Positions 46,142 through 54,324 of a stretch of 63,351 bases of DNA are shown here, in pieces. This DNA is from Nitrospina sp. (GTDB lineage: Bacteria > Nitrospinota > Nitrospinia > Nitrospinales > VA-1), in NCBI GenBank assembly GCA_018673915.1, contig JABHBK010000028.1, positions 1 through 63,351 on the forward strand, written 5' to 3'. The notes beneath the pieces are model-generated. The model worked only from the letters and a program-made list of their open reading frames with translations. It did not search any database and had not been told where the DNA came from. The position numbers and the translations under genes are program-made. How positions within the stretch are numbered: the first letter of the stretch is position 1; every line of letters begins with the position of its first letter.

Positions 46142-47266
46142 ATGAGCACTATAAAAAATAAAATTAACGTTTTGATAATAGATGATTGCCCCGAAGACTT
46201 ATTCGTATATAAAAACTTTCTTCAAAAAAACGAGGAAATCACTTTTATAATCGAAGAATGTGAAACTGGCGAAGAAGGTATGGAAACATGCAAAACCAGT
46301 AAACCGGACTGCCTGCTCCTTGATTACAACCTCCCCGATCTGGATGGACTGGAAATTTTATCTGAATTAGCTCCCTTAAGTTTTCCTGTTATTATGCTGA
46401 CTGGCGAAGGTACCCAGCAAATCGCCGTACAAGCTTTAAAAAATGGGGCACAGGATTACCTCATTAAAGGAGAAATAACCCCCTCCAATCTCACTCAGTC
46501 TATTATTACAGCCGTAAAAATGTTTAAAATTGAAAGCGAAAGGCAGCGTTTTGCTGAAGAATTAAAAAGGAGTAATCAGGCATTAGAAGATTTTGCCAAC
46601 ATTGCCTCCCATGATTTGCAGGAACCCCTCAGGAAAATTCATACCTACGCAGAAAAAATCAAAGAATTGAGTGAAGGTGTTATTGACGAACGTTGCAGAG
46701 ACTACTTAAACAGGCTCCAATCCTCCACGGAAAGAATGTCTCAGTTTATTGAGGACCTGTTAAAATTCTCAATGGTCACCACCACAACCAAACCTTTTAA
46801 GCCCGTCGACTTAAACGGGGTAATTAAATTAGTCTTATCCGACCTGGAAATCACCATCCTAAATAAACAAGCCCAGGTAAACATCATGCAACTCCCTGTA
46901 ATTGAAACAGACCGATCGCAAATATATCAACTGTTCTTAAACCTGGTTGCAAACGGACTCAAATTCAATAAGTCAGATACTCCAGTAATTGATATAACCT
47001 GCCAAAAAGGAACCAATAATTACTGGGAAATTCGGGTCAAAGATAACGGGATCGGCCTGGAAAACAAATTCAAGGAAAAAATCTTCAAACCCTTCTTCAG
47101 AATTCATGGGCGGAGCGACTACAAAGGTACTGGAACCGGATTGGCAATTTGCAAGAAACTTGTAGAGCGGCACCATGGCACTATTTCAGTGGAAAGTGAA
47201 CCAGAAAAAGGAACGACCTTTATCATAATTCTACCGGAAAAAAATTCACAAGAGGAACAGGTTTAG
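46142..47266 (+). CDS. REC-histidine kinase, paralogue of the gene at 27265-28365
   Basis: A 374-residue cytoplasmic protein with an N-terminal REC (D61 in LLLDYNLPDLDG; lysine in YLIKGE), a coiled coil, an H-box with H157 (ASHDLQEPLR), and a HATPase (NLVANGLKFNK, VKDNGIGL, GTGLAICKK). Domain order, lengths and motif wording match the REC-kinase at 27265-28365. It follows the single REC gene by 26 bases and probably takes phosphate from the same pathway as the heme-type kinase. It converges on fliW with a 10-base gap. Confidence 0.9.
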   Translation: MSTIKNKINVLIIDDCPEDLFVYKNFLQKNEEITFIIEECETGEEGMETCKTSKPDCLLLDYNLPDLDGLEILSELAPLSFPVIMLTGEGTQQIAVQALKNGAQDYLIKGEITPSNLTQSIITAVKMFKIESERQRFAEELKRSNQALEDFANIASHDLQEPLRKIHTYAEKIKELSEGVIDERCRDYLNRLQSSTERMSQFIEDLLKFSMVTTTTKPFKPVDLNGVIKLVLSDLEITILNKQAQVNIMQLPVIETDRSQIYQLFLNLVANGLKFNKSDTPVIDITCQKGTNNYWEIRVKDNGIGLENKFKEKIFKPFFRIHGRSDYKGTGTGLAICKKLVERHHGTISVESEPEKGTTFIIILPEKNSQEEQV

Positions 47267-47276
47267 AGTTCAGTGA

Positions 47277-47738
47277 TTAGTGCGGGGTAGCGGTGGGGGT
47301 TCGCATTTCTTCGGGGAGCAGGTAATGGCGGGTATCATATTCCATGCCGGTTAGCACGAATTGTTTTGCCATCCCCTTTTGCTGATTGATCACAATCGGG
47401 GCTACCAGGTTTGCGGTCATTTCCGTATAGTTTTCAGGAATCGTAACAATACTTCGGGTGAGAAATGGTTCTTCCGGTTCCAGGGCCACCCTTTTTTTAT
47501 CCTCTTCCAATAGTTTCAGTTTGTAGTCTGGCACATACAAATAGGGGTCGGTAATTACAAACGCTAAATGGGGAGACAGGGCAGACTGCATCCACTCCAT
47601 GGGACTTTCCACATTTGGGTTGAAGGGAAGAAGAATAAACCGGGTTTCTTTTTCAAACCCATATAAACCATCGGAAAATTCGATGATCTGTTTTTCTTCA
47701 ATATCGAGATTGCCGAAGCGGGTTGTTTCGAGCTTCAT
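47277..47738 (-). CDS. fliW: Flagellar assembly factor FliW
   Basis: FliW sequesters CsrA when it is not bound by free flagellin, linking flagellin translation to secretion. The 153-residue length is typical and the sequence shows the family features: FGNLDIEEKQIIEFSDGLYGFE at the N-terminus and the PYLYVPDYKLKL segment in the middle. Its ATG overlaps the csrA stop by four bases, so the two are translationally coupled in the order csrA-fliW. The flagellin gene itself is not in this window. Confidence 0.95.
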   Translation of the reverse strand: MKLETTRFGNLDIEEKQIIEFSDGLYGFEKETRFILLPFNPNVESPMEWMQSALSPHLAFVITDPYLYVPDYKLKLLEEDKKRVALEPEEPFLTRSIVTIPENYTEMTANLVAPIVINQQKGMAKQFVLTGMEYDTRHYLLPEEMRTPTATPH

Positions 47739-47974
47739 TTTTTGATTTTGTCTTTCATCAATTGGGACACCTTGGTTGGATCAAATTGATGGGAGGTGGC
47801 CGCAGTTTGGTTTTCTTCTTTAATCCTTATAAAAACCTCTTCGCGATAAATTTTAGTTTCGCGAGGGGCTTCAATACCTAGGCGAATGTTCTTGCCCTTT
47901 ACATCTATAACGGTTATTTTGACATCTTCATTAATTTTTATGCTTTCGCCAATTTTTCGGGTAAGAACCAGCAT
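47735..47974 (-). CDS. csrA: Carbon storage regulator CsrA
   Basis: RNA-binding global regulator that blocks translation by binding GGA motifs near ribosome binding sites. The 79-residue sequence shows the canonical start MLVLTRKIGESI and the RNA-binding segment LGIEAPRE followed by the C-terminal helix EVFIRIKEEN. It is longer than the 61-residue gamma-proteobacterial form, as is usual for CsrA of flagellar-linked type. The leader holds two GGA triplets (AGGAACGGATTCC) within 20 bases of the ATG, which is compatible with autoregulation. Confidence 0.96.
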   Translation of the reverse strand: MLVLTRKIGESIKINEDVKITVIDVKGKNIRLGIEAPRETKIYREEVFIRIKEENQTAATSHQFDPTKVSQLMKDKIKK

Positions 47975-48155
47975 GAGGGAGGAATCCGTTCCTGATTTTG
48001 CTTATTTATAAGGAAAGCTGATATAAAAACTGAAACAAACCGCTATTATAACAAAAAAGTTCTGAAAAAATAATAATTTATAGCCTTAATCCCAATTGAC
48101 AGGGTTAGGGAGATTGTGCTAATTTTCGCTCTTTTGGTTGATACAAAATTGTGTT

Positions 48156-48231
<76 letters not shown>

Positions 48232-48238
48232 CCTTTTT

Positions 48239-48279
48239 AAGGGTTTAGAGGTTTTCCTCTAAGCCCTTTTTCTTTTTTT
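48239..48279 (+). terminator. Rho-independent terminator after tRNA-Phe
   Basis: GGGTTTAGAGG, a TTTT loop and CCTCTAAGCCC form an 11-pair stem (one G.T pair), followed by TTTTTCTTTTTTT. It directly follows the tRNA and ends its transcript. Confidence 0.92.
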
Positions 48280-48353
48280 GTGTAATACCTTGTGAATGGG
48301 TTCGTACCTTTCGAACCGGTTTTCCCGAATTTCCACCGGGAAATAGACGGGGG

Positions 48354-48746
48354 TCATTGCATAAATCGGAACATTTTCAAATAATATGCAAGAAGCCCCT
48401 GAGCAGTAACCATTCCAACGATTTTCCCATTTTCGGTAATACTGACATGGCGCACACCTTTTTCTCCCATTTGTTCATTTGCATCAATCATAGGCAGCGA
48501 TGCGTCCAAGGTGAAGAGGGGGGTAGACATGATTTCTGATACTTTGGTTGATTTTGGGTCAAGGTTTTCTGCCGCCACCTTGCGTGTAAAATCCGCATCC
48601 GTGACAACCCCTACATATTCCTCGCCTTCTTTGACGAGAACGTACCCGGACTTATTGTCGCGCATAAAATTCGCAGACTCCAGAATTGATGTCGCGTGAT
48701 CTACGCTTAATACCGGCGATTTAAAATGGTCCCCAAGCGTCTCCAT
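48354..48746 (-). CDS. CBS-domain pair protein
   Basis: A 130-residue protein made of two CBS motifs forming one Bateman module. The first covers about residues 8-62 (ending GVVTDADFTRKV) and the second about 70-128 (with RHVSITENGKIVGMVTAQGLL). These modules bind adenosine nucleotides and modulate partner proteins. There is no attached enzyme or channel. A strong binding site (GGAGAGGAGAA) precedes the ATG. It is divergent from the pentapeptide protein gene. The partner protein is unknown. Confidence 0.88.
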   Translation of the reverse strand: METLGDHFKSPVLSVDHATSILESANFMRDNKSGYVLVKEGEEYVGVVTDADFTRKVAAENLDPKSTKVSEIMSTPLFTLDASLPMIDANEQMGEKGVRHVSITENGKIVGMVTAQGLLAYYLKMFRFMQ

Positions 48747-48938
48747 TTCTCCTCTCCTTATTTATAGACAGCTGAAAAATTTGATGAACACCCTATTATA
48801 ACCCTAAGTGCAGACAAATCCCAATGATAGGATACTTGATGATATTGACAACTTAAGCGTTGTGAAATAAATTATAATTAGTCGGGAAGGAATTGATTTT
48901 TATAAAACATATAAGCTTAAGCAATGCAGGTTTGAAGT
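48747..48938. promoter_or_regulatory. Divergent promoter region of CBS and pentapeptide genes
   Basis: AT-rich 192-base region. On the plus strand a TTGACA (48845-48850) and a TATAAT (48873-48878) are present but separated by 22 bases, too long for a standard sigma-70 promoter, so only the TATAAT may be used. AGGTTTGAAGT precedes the ATG at 48939. Confidence 0.35.
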
Positions 48939-49484
48939 ATGACTAATGAAAACACTCGAAAACCTGGGAACTCAAAATATTCCCAACAAGACCTTAGAAA
49001 AGCTGATTTAAAGGGCCAAGATTTTTATATGGCTGATCTAAGGATGGTGAACCTAAGTGAAGCTAACCTGAGCGATGCTAATCTTTCCGAAGCAGACTTG
49101 AGAGAGGCAAACCTTCAAAATGCGAACCTTACCGGTGCAAATCTAGATGGATCTTTTTTGCGAGATGCGAATCTGCGAGGGGCCGATTTAAGTCTGGCCA
49201 CAAATATTTCCTGTGTAGACATTGAGTCTGCTTATATTGATAAAGAAACAAAGTTTCCAGCATCTATAAGAATAAAGTGGAAATCCGACAGAAAATACGT
49301 TTGCATAGAAATCCATGATAGAAATAAAAAAGGGCGAAGAGAAACTGGGCGAAGGGTAAAAGATAAGGGAAGACTTTTTGGGAATAGAAGGGAAAGTTGC
49401 GATAGAAGGGATGAGATTGACCGAAGAGAAATCCAAGCGAAAAAGAAAAAACCACAAAAAGGTACGAATAAATCCAAGACCTAA
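48939..49484 (+). CDS. Pentapeptide-repeat protein with basic RR-rich tail
   Basis: Residues about 18-92 carry about fifteen A(N/D)Lxx-type pentapeptides (for example LSEANLSDANLSEADLREAN), which fold as a right-handed quadrilateral beta-helix. Residues about 110-181 are strongly basic and repeat a spaced arginine pattern (GRRETGRRVKD, NRRESCDRRDEIDRRE) ending in a lysine-rich tail. No signal peptide or membrane segment is present. Family members bind DNA gyrase or other proteins; here the basic tail suggests binding to DNA, RNA or membrane lipid. The function is unknown. Confidence 0.75.
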   Translation: MTNENTRKPGNSKYSQQDLRKADLKGQDFYMADLRMVNLSEANLSDANLSEADLREANLQNANLTGANLDGSFLRDANLRGADLSLATNISCVDIESAYIDKETKFPASIRIKWKSDRKYVCIEIHDRNKKGRRETGRRVKDKGRLFGNRRESCDRRDEIDRREIQAKKKKPQKGTNKSKT

Positions 49485-49871
49485 TTTAGCTTTCTGGCTG
49501 TATTAATATGGCTTAAACCAAAGAATAAGTGTTTTCGAGCATAACATTCTCCCATTTACCTTGAGCCTTGTATCAACCTGCACTCTCATCCAGATTGTTA
49601 GATATTTTGTCCAATCCCACTAATTTTGGACCTCCTCTTGCCCAACCCAGCGGAAAAAATATTAGCCAAAATATTTAGCTTAACTCTTTAAAAAAACAGT
49701 AAATTGCTACAAGATTGTGACAATGCCAATATCCAAGTTCCTATACTATGTCGTTGCAGTGGCCTAATTTTTCCTTTTGGTATAGAATGCAAGTTTCCGC
49801 ATAAAAGGTAAATTTAATCCGTAAAAAACCCTGTGGGCTTAATATTGTCTGATCCTGAAGATAAAAAATCA
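49485..49871. other. 387-base intergenic region before the double-REC kinase
   Basis: No gene is visible. The sequence is AT-rich with short direct repeats (ATATTAGC and ATATTTAGC about 12 bases apart at roughly 49667-49690). It must contain the kinase promoter. A GTG at 49833 is open but lacks a binding site; the ATG at 49872 is preferred for the kinase, with GAAG 11 bases upstream. Confidence 0.35.
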
Positions 49872-51482
49872 ATGAAACCCAGTAAAGATTCTGTAGATGC
49901 GCTTAAAGAGCGCATTACTGAACTCGAAAATTCCAATAAAGAGCTTTTTGATGCCAATCAGGCAAAGAGCGCTTTTTTAGCCAATATGAGTCACGAACTC
50001 AGAACACCTCTAAATGCCATTATCGGCTACAGCGAACTGTTAGAGGAAGTCGCAGATGAAATGAACCTCGAAGAAGAGATCTCCCCCGACCTCCAGAAAA
50101 TTCACTCCTCAGGCAAGCATTTACTGGCCATAATTAACGACATCCTTGATCTTTCCAAAATTGAAGCCGGTAAAATGGAGTTCTACAAGCAGAATTGTGA
50201 TTTAGAAGTTCTGGTCAATGAGGTAGTGAGTACTGTCCAACCCATTATTGACAAAAATTCCAACGTGCTAGAAGTCTTGCGGGAAACTGAACTGGGTTCT
50301 ATAAACGTGGATATTACCCGGCTTCGCCAGGTTCTTTTTAATCTTCTCAGCAACGCCAGCAAGTTCACCGAAAACGGAAAAGTTTCCTTCATCGTTAATC
50401 GGGAAACATCTGATGAAACAGATTGGATAAATCTAATCATCATGGATACCGGAATCGGCATGAATTCTGACCAGATAGCTGAATTGTTTGAAAGCTTTTC
50501 CCAGGTACATCCGCAGAACATTATAAAGTATGGAGGAACCGGCCTGGGGCTTGCCATCAGCAAACGAATCTGTGAAATGATGGGAGGAGATATTTTAGTG
50601 GAAAGCGTAATTGGAGAAGGATCTAAATTTTCCGTTAGGCTACCGGTGAAACATATAGATGAGAAAAAGGCCCAAAACACCGATTCTTTTGCCAGCACAA
50701 TGAGTTTCCCAATACAAGACCCTGATAATAAATCTGACTCCAGCGGCCACGAGAATATAATACTGGTAATTGATGATGATCCCATGGTCCATACTCAAAT
50801 GAGACGTGCTTTTGAAAAAGAGGGTTATCGCATCGTAACCGCAACTGATGGCGAAAAAGGACTTGCACTGGCACGAAAGCTTCACCCAACACTCATAACT
50901 CTGGATATTTTAATGCCAGGAATGGATGGATGGACCGTATTGACCGAATTGAAAGCCGATTCCGAAATGGCAAATATACCGGTATTTGTTATCTCTATGG
51001 TAGATAACGAAAACAAGGGTTATTCCCTCGGGGCCTCAGAATACCTCACCAAACCCATTGACCGTACCCGCATTCATATCTTGATGAAAAAATACAAATG
51101 GGATAATGGCTCCGTCCTCGTGGTCGAAGACGATGCCAGCACCCGCAAGAGATTGTGCAAGATGTTGGAAGATTATGGAATGAATGTTGCCGAAGCGGAA
51201 AATGGCAAGGTCGCCCTTGAGTGCGTGCAGAATAAAACTCCAGGCGTCATCTTCCTGGACTTGATGATGCCCGTCATGAATGGGTTTGAGTTCATCGAAA
51301 ACATACGAAAAACTCCAGAATGGCGATCCATACCCATTGTGGTCATCACCTCCAAGGAACTCACCCATGCCGATCGCCTACGCCTGAACGGAGGCGTAGA
51401 AAAACTAATCGAAAAGAAATCCCTCGATCAAGACGATTTATTCACCGAAATTCGTAGCATTCTTGAATACAATGCCTCTTAA
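49872..51482 (+). CDS. Hybrid histidine kinase with two C-terminal REC domains
   Basis: A 536-residue cytoplasmic protein. A short coiled coil precedes the H-box MSHELRTPLNAI, a HATPase (NLLSNASKFTE, DTGIGMN, GTGLGLAISKR), and then two REC domains: REC1 at about residues 296-410 (VIDDDPMVH, LDILMPGMDG, YLTKPID) and REC2 at about 415-535 (VVEDDASTRK, LDLMMPVMNG, LIEKKS). In REC2 the lysine-proline is replaced by lysine-lysine, which can alter signalling. There are no membrane segments, so the input is intracellular or by protein contact. Confidence 0.92.
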   Translation: MKPSKDSVDALKERITELENSNKELFDANQAKSAFLANMSHELRTPLNAIIGYSELLEEVADEMNLEEEISPDLQKIHSSGKHLLAIINDILDLSKIEAGKMEFYKQNCDLEVLVNEVVSTVQPIIDKNSNVLEVLRETELGSINVDITRLRQVLFNLLSNASKFTENGKVSFIVNRETSDETDWINLIIMDTGIGMNSDQIAELFESFSQVHPQNIIKYGGTGLGLAISKRICEMMGGDILVESVIGEGSKFSVRLPVKHIDEKKAQNTDSFASTMSFPIQDPDNKSDSSGHENIILVIDDDPMVHTQMRRAFEKEGYRIVTATDGEKGLALARKLHPTLITLDILMPGMDGWTVLTELKADSEMANIPVFVISMVDNENKGYSLGASEYLTKPIDRTRIHILMKKYKWDNGSVLVVEDDASTRKRLCKMLEDYGMNVAEAENGKVALECVQNKTPGVIFLDLMMPVMNGFEFIENIRKTPEWRSIPIVVITSKELTHADRLRLNGGVEKLIEKKSLDQDDLFTEIRSILEYNAS

Positions 51483-51622
51483 AACCCCTTAATAAAAATC
51501 TCCTTTTATCTCCAGAAGTTTGCTACAACTTTTCTCGATATTTTGAATCTAATAGCTATTGGGTTCATCGGGCAATATCTGTTCGGTCATGGTGAACGAA
51601 ACCTCTGAATCGGCTAAAAATT

Positions 51623-51808
51623 ATGGAACTACTTAAAGAGATTGATACTATTATTGAGGAAGTAAAAGACGAGGCAAGCAACCTTAAGGCCGCTGAATCA
51701 CACGCTGAGGAGGTTGAAGCATTAAAGGAAATGCTGGATGCCCTAATGCGGGGCGTACGTCAGGTACAGGAAAAAATAGACCAATACAATGACCGTCGGT
51801 ACCGTTAA
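51623..51808 (+). CDS. Small acidic coiled-coil protein
   Basis: A 61-residue, almost entirely helical protein: MELLKEIDTIIEEVKDEASN, then VEALKEMLDALMRGVRQVQ and a basic end NDRRYR. Hydrophobic residues recur with heptad-like spacing, so it likely forms a coiled coil. The open frame has protein-like composition, but there is no strong ribosome binding site before the ATG. The function is unknown. Confidence 0.5.
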   Translation: MELLKEIDTIIEEVKDEASNLKAAESHAEEVEALKEMLDALMRGVRQVQEKIDQYNDRRYR

Positions 51809-51855
51809 TTATTTTAGTGGCTATTCTGAGTTTGTACCTAACGTATTTCTATTTT

Positions 51856-52704
51856 CTAATTAAGTTCCAATCTTTTTAAACTCGGCAGACTCTGGTTTTT
51901 AGCAAGCTCATCCGCTTTTTCCAGATCAATTTCATTTCGAACCAAAATAAGCTTTTCCAGGCTTTTTAGATTTTTGGACTGCAATAACGCCTTCATTCCC
52001 TCTGTCGAAATACGATTATTATAAAGGTCCAATGTTTTCAGGTTGGAAAACCGGGGTGAATTAGCAATCGCCAGGGCACCTCGGTCACTGATTTCGTTGG
52101 CACTCAAATCCATAAATGTCAGAGCATTGGAGTTTTCAGATTCCGCCAGTGCCACTATCCCATCATCCCCTATCCGATTCCGAGTCAGTTTGAGTTCCTT
52201 CAGGTTTTTCATGTTGGGAGACTCAGCAATCATCCGTGCTCCCTGAGCAGAAATCTCATTGCCCCACAAGGAAAGATTTTCAGTATGTTTGAAAGTTTCT
52301 GATTCGGCAAGAACCTTCACGCCTTCATCGCCTAACTTGTTTCCCTGCAAAGCCAAAGACTTTACATTTTTCAATTCGGGCATGTCAGCAAGAATTTTTA
52401 TTCCCTTCACTCCGATCAATGACCGGTTCAAATTGACTTTTGTTCCATCAGGATCCAACCGCTCCCGGATATGAGCTGGGATATCTGCAGGCGGCCCCTT
52501 GGGTCGACCATAACCATGGCCGCCATGTTTTCCGCCACCATGCCCCTTTTTTCCTGCGCCGCCATAGCTACCGTGCTTTTTAGAACCATGGCCCATCTTC
52601 TCCCCTTCATGCGGAGAATGCTCTCCTGCCCCCATTGCAGGCAAGGACCATACCAACCAACCCAACACCAAAACTCCCTGAATCATTCTTTTATAAATCG
52701 GCAC
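51856..52704 (-). CDS. Exported leucine-rich-repeat protein with His/Gly-rich segment
   Basis: The start is the GTG at 52704 because GGAGAA lies seven bases upstream and the frame then begins with a proper signal peptide (VLVLGWLVWSLPAMGA); a start further upstream would overlap the preceding gene. After the signal peptide, residues about 30-75 form a His/Gly/Lys-rich, flexible, possibly metal-binding stretch (GHGGGKHGGHGYG). The rest is about six leucine-rich repeats of the ribonuclease-inhibitor type (for example NLKTLDLYNNRISTEGM). It is a periplasmic or surface protein for protein-protein contact. It follows the FGE-like gene by 16 bases. Confidence 0.8.
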   Translation of the reverse strand: MPIYKRMIQGVLVLGWLVWSLPAMGAGEHSPHEGEKMGHGSKKHGSYGGAGKKGHGGGKHGGHGYGRPKGPPADIPAHIRERLDPDGTKVNLNRSLIGVKGIKILADMPELKNVKSLALQGNKLGDEGVKVLAESETFKHTENLSLWGNEISAQGARMIAESPNMKNLKELKLTRNRIGDDGIVALAESENSNALTFMDLSANEISDRGALAIANSPRFSNLKTLDLYNNRISTEGMKALLQSKNLKSLEKLILVRNEIDLEKADELAKNQSLPSLKRLELN

Positions 52705-52720
52705 GATAAAATTCTCCTTT

Positions 52721-53644
52721 TTATTTCGAGGATACACAACGAAATCCAATATAATTTTTTTTGTCGCCCGGAATCGCTTTACCGCGAACAGCTGGACGCG
52801 CTAGATCAAGATTCGAGTTCCACGACCCGCCTTTGATCACTTTAAACTTTTCACCATAAAATTCGCTATCATGTTCGTTGCCTGGGTAGGGTTGCAACCA
52901 ATCTTCGGTCCATTCCCAAACATTCCCTGACATATCCATCACCCCATAAGGGCTAGCCCCTTCAGGGAATTTACCTCCCGGGCTGGTATTGCGGTAATTG
53001 TCGCCCTTGCCACGAATATTGACATTCAGGGCGTCTGGTTCGTTGCCCCAAGGATAACGACGAGCGTCAGTACCCCGCGCTGCCTTTTCCCATTCCGCTT
53101 CCGTAGGCAAGCGCTTCTTAGCCCAAAGGCAATAATCCTTCGCCAACTGCCAGGTAAGACTCACCACCGGCTGACGCGGATGATTCAACCGTGAATTATC
53201 AAATTCGCGTGGAGGTGGCTTACCTGTGGCTCCCATATATATCGAATATTCCGCAACAGTGACTTCATACTTATCAATTTGAAAAGCAGGCAAGGTCACC
53301 GTATGTGCCGGGGTTTCGTCGCGATACCAATCCAGGGACTCAGAGCGAAACTGCCTTGCGGCCCATTGAATATCTTTTTCGAAACTCCCCATGGTAAAGG
53401 GGCCTTCTGGAATCAGGATCATTTCCCCTGCTTCCACCTTTAAAACAGCAGAAGTACCCGGGACAAAAAACTGAAAAACAAAAAGAAAACAAACTGCCCT
53501 CAGCACAAGGCACTTAAGAATTTTTGCAGAACCTATTTTCATTTTATACGTCAAGTAACTAGAGAATTCTTGGAGAACCCTCGCTAGTAAGTTGTAGTGT
53601 CTTAATCCTTCGGAAAAGCATTCTTCCTTAGCTGGGGCCTTCAT
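52721..53644 (-). CDS. Formylglycine-generating-enzyme-like (SUMF1) exported protein
   Basis: The fold is the FGE-sulfatase domain: MILIPEGPFTMGS, AFQIDKYEVTVAEY, RLPTEAEWEKAARG, YPWGNEPD, MDMSGNVWEWTEDW and FRCVSSK. Known FGEs convert sulfatase Cys to formylglycine, but the paired active-site cysteines are not obvious, so this may be one of the many non-FGE members (for example C-type-lectin-like binding proteins). A hydrophobic signal-like segment lies at about residues 44-66; the ATG 34 codons downstream (53542) would give a conventional signal peptide, while the ATG at 53644 has a GGAG site. It lies upstream of the LRR gene and just after leuD. Confidence 0.72.
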   Translation of the reverse strand: MKAPAKEECFSEGLRHYNLLARVLQEFSSYLTYKMKIGSAKILKCLVLRAVCFLFVFQFFVPGTSAVLKVEAGEMILIPEGPFTMGSFEKDIQWAARQFRSESLDWYRDETPAHTVTLPAFQIDKYEVTVAEYSIYMGATGKPPPREFDNSRLNHPRQPVVSLTWQLAKDYCLWAKKRLPTEAEWEKAARGTDARRYPWGNEPDALNVNIRGKGDNYRNTSPGGKFPEGASPYGVMDMSGNVWEWTEDWLQPYPGNEHDSEFYGEKFKVIKGGSWNSNLDLARPAVRGKAIPGDKKNYIGFRCVSSK

Positions 53645-53679
53645 TAATTTTTATGCTCCGAGGGGTAAACAGTCTGGTC

Positions 53680-54246
53680 TCAAGCTGAAGGAATCATTCC
53701 CGTCTTACGGGCATATTCAAAAATATTGCCCGCTTCAATAATCTCAATGACCTCACCCAGCGACTTCAATTCATAGGTTGTTTTGCTGGTCCGATTGGTG
53801 AAGGTGCTCGCTGCCAAATCAATGATCAGGTCATCACCCGTTTTGATCTCAGCTATCAGGCTTGTGGCACATTCAAACGGAATGAAGAACCCACCATCCA
53901 CTGAATTGCGATAAAAGATTCGGGCATAGGATTCTGCGATGACAGCCCGAACCCCGGCGATTTCCATGCAAGCCGGAGCGTGTTCGCGGGAAGACCCACA
54001 ACCAAAATTTTTTCCACCTACAATAATAGAATATTTCGATTCGTACTCGCCATTCTCGGTAAAAGAAATGTCTCCATTCGGCAGTCCTGCCTGGTCGGCA
54101 GGTACACCGGTTAAGGCAAATTTTCCGTAGTTTTTGCGCTCCTCGGAATCACTTAAACTGTACACCAGGTGTTCAGCAGGAATGATCTGGTCTGTATCAA
54201 TATCATTCCCCAATACATAGGCAAGGCCTTCAATCACTTTATTCAT
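53680..54246 (-). CDS. leuD: 3-isopropylmalate dehydratase small subunit
   Basis: Swivel domain of the isopropylmalate isomerase, which moves the hydroxyl group between 2- and 3-isopropylmalate in leucine synthesis. The 188-residue sequence shows NDIDTDQIIPAEHL at the N-terminus and GCGSSREHAP in the middle, the substrate-binding loop of the family. It lies 78 bases after leuC. The group is nearer to the archaeal-type LeuD/homoaconitase small subunits than to the enteric form, so a related activity cannot be excluded. Confidence 0.9.
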   Translation of the reverse strand: MNKVIEGLAYVLGNDIDTDQIIPAEHLVYSLSDSEERKNYGKFALTGVPADQAGLPNGDISFTENGEYESKYSIIVGGKNFGCGSSREHAPACMEIAGVRAVIAESYARIFYRNSVDGGFFIPFECATSLIAEIKTGDDLIIDLAASTFTNRTSKTTYELKSLGEVIEIIEAGNIFEYARKTGMIPSA

Positions 54247-54324
54247 TTTATTTCTTCAAGGTTAAAAGAACGCTATTAATATTCAATAGTTGCCATCAAC
54301 AACCCTAATCTCCGAGGGCGCCCT

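Noticed and set aside
48845..48878. TTGACA and TATAAT pair as sigma-70 promoter
   Set aside because: The boxes are 22 bases apart, well outside the usual 16-18. Kept only as a possible -10 element.
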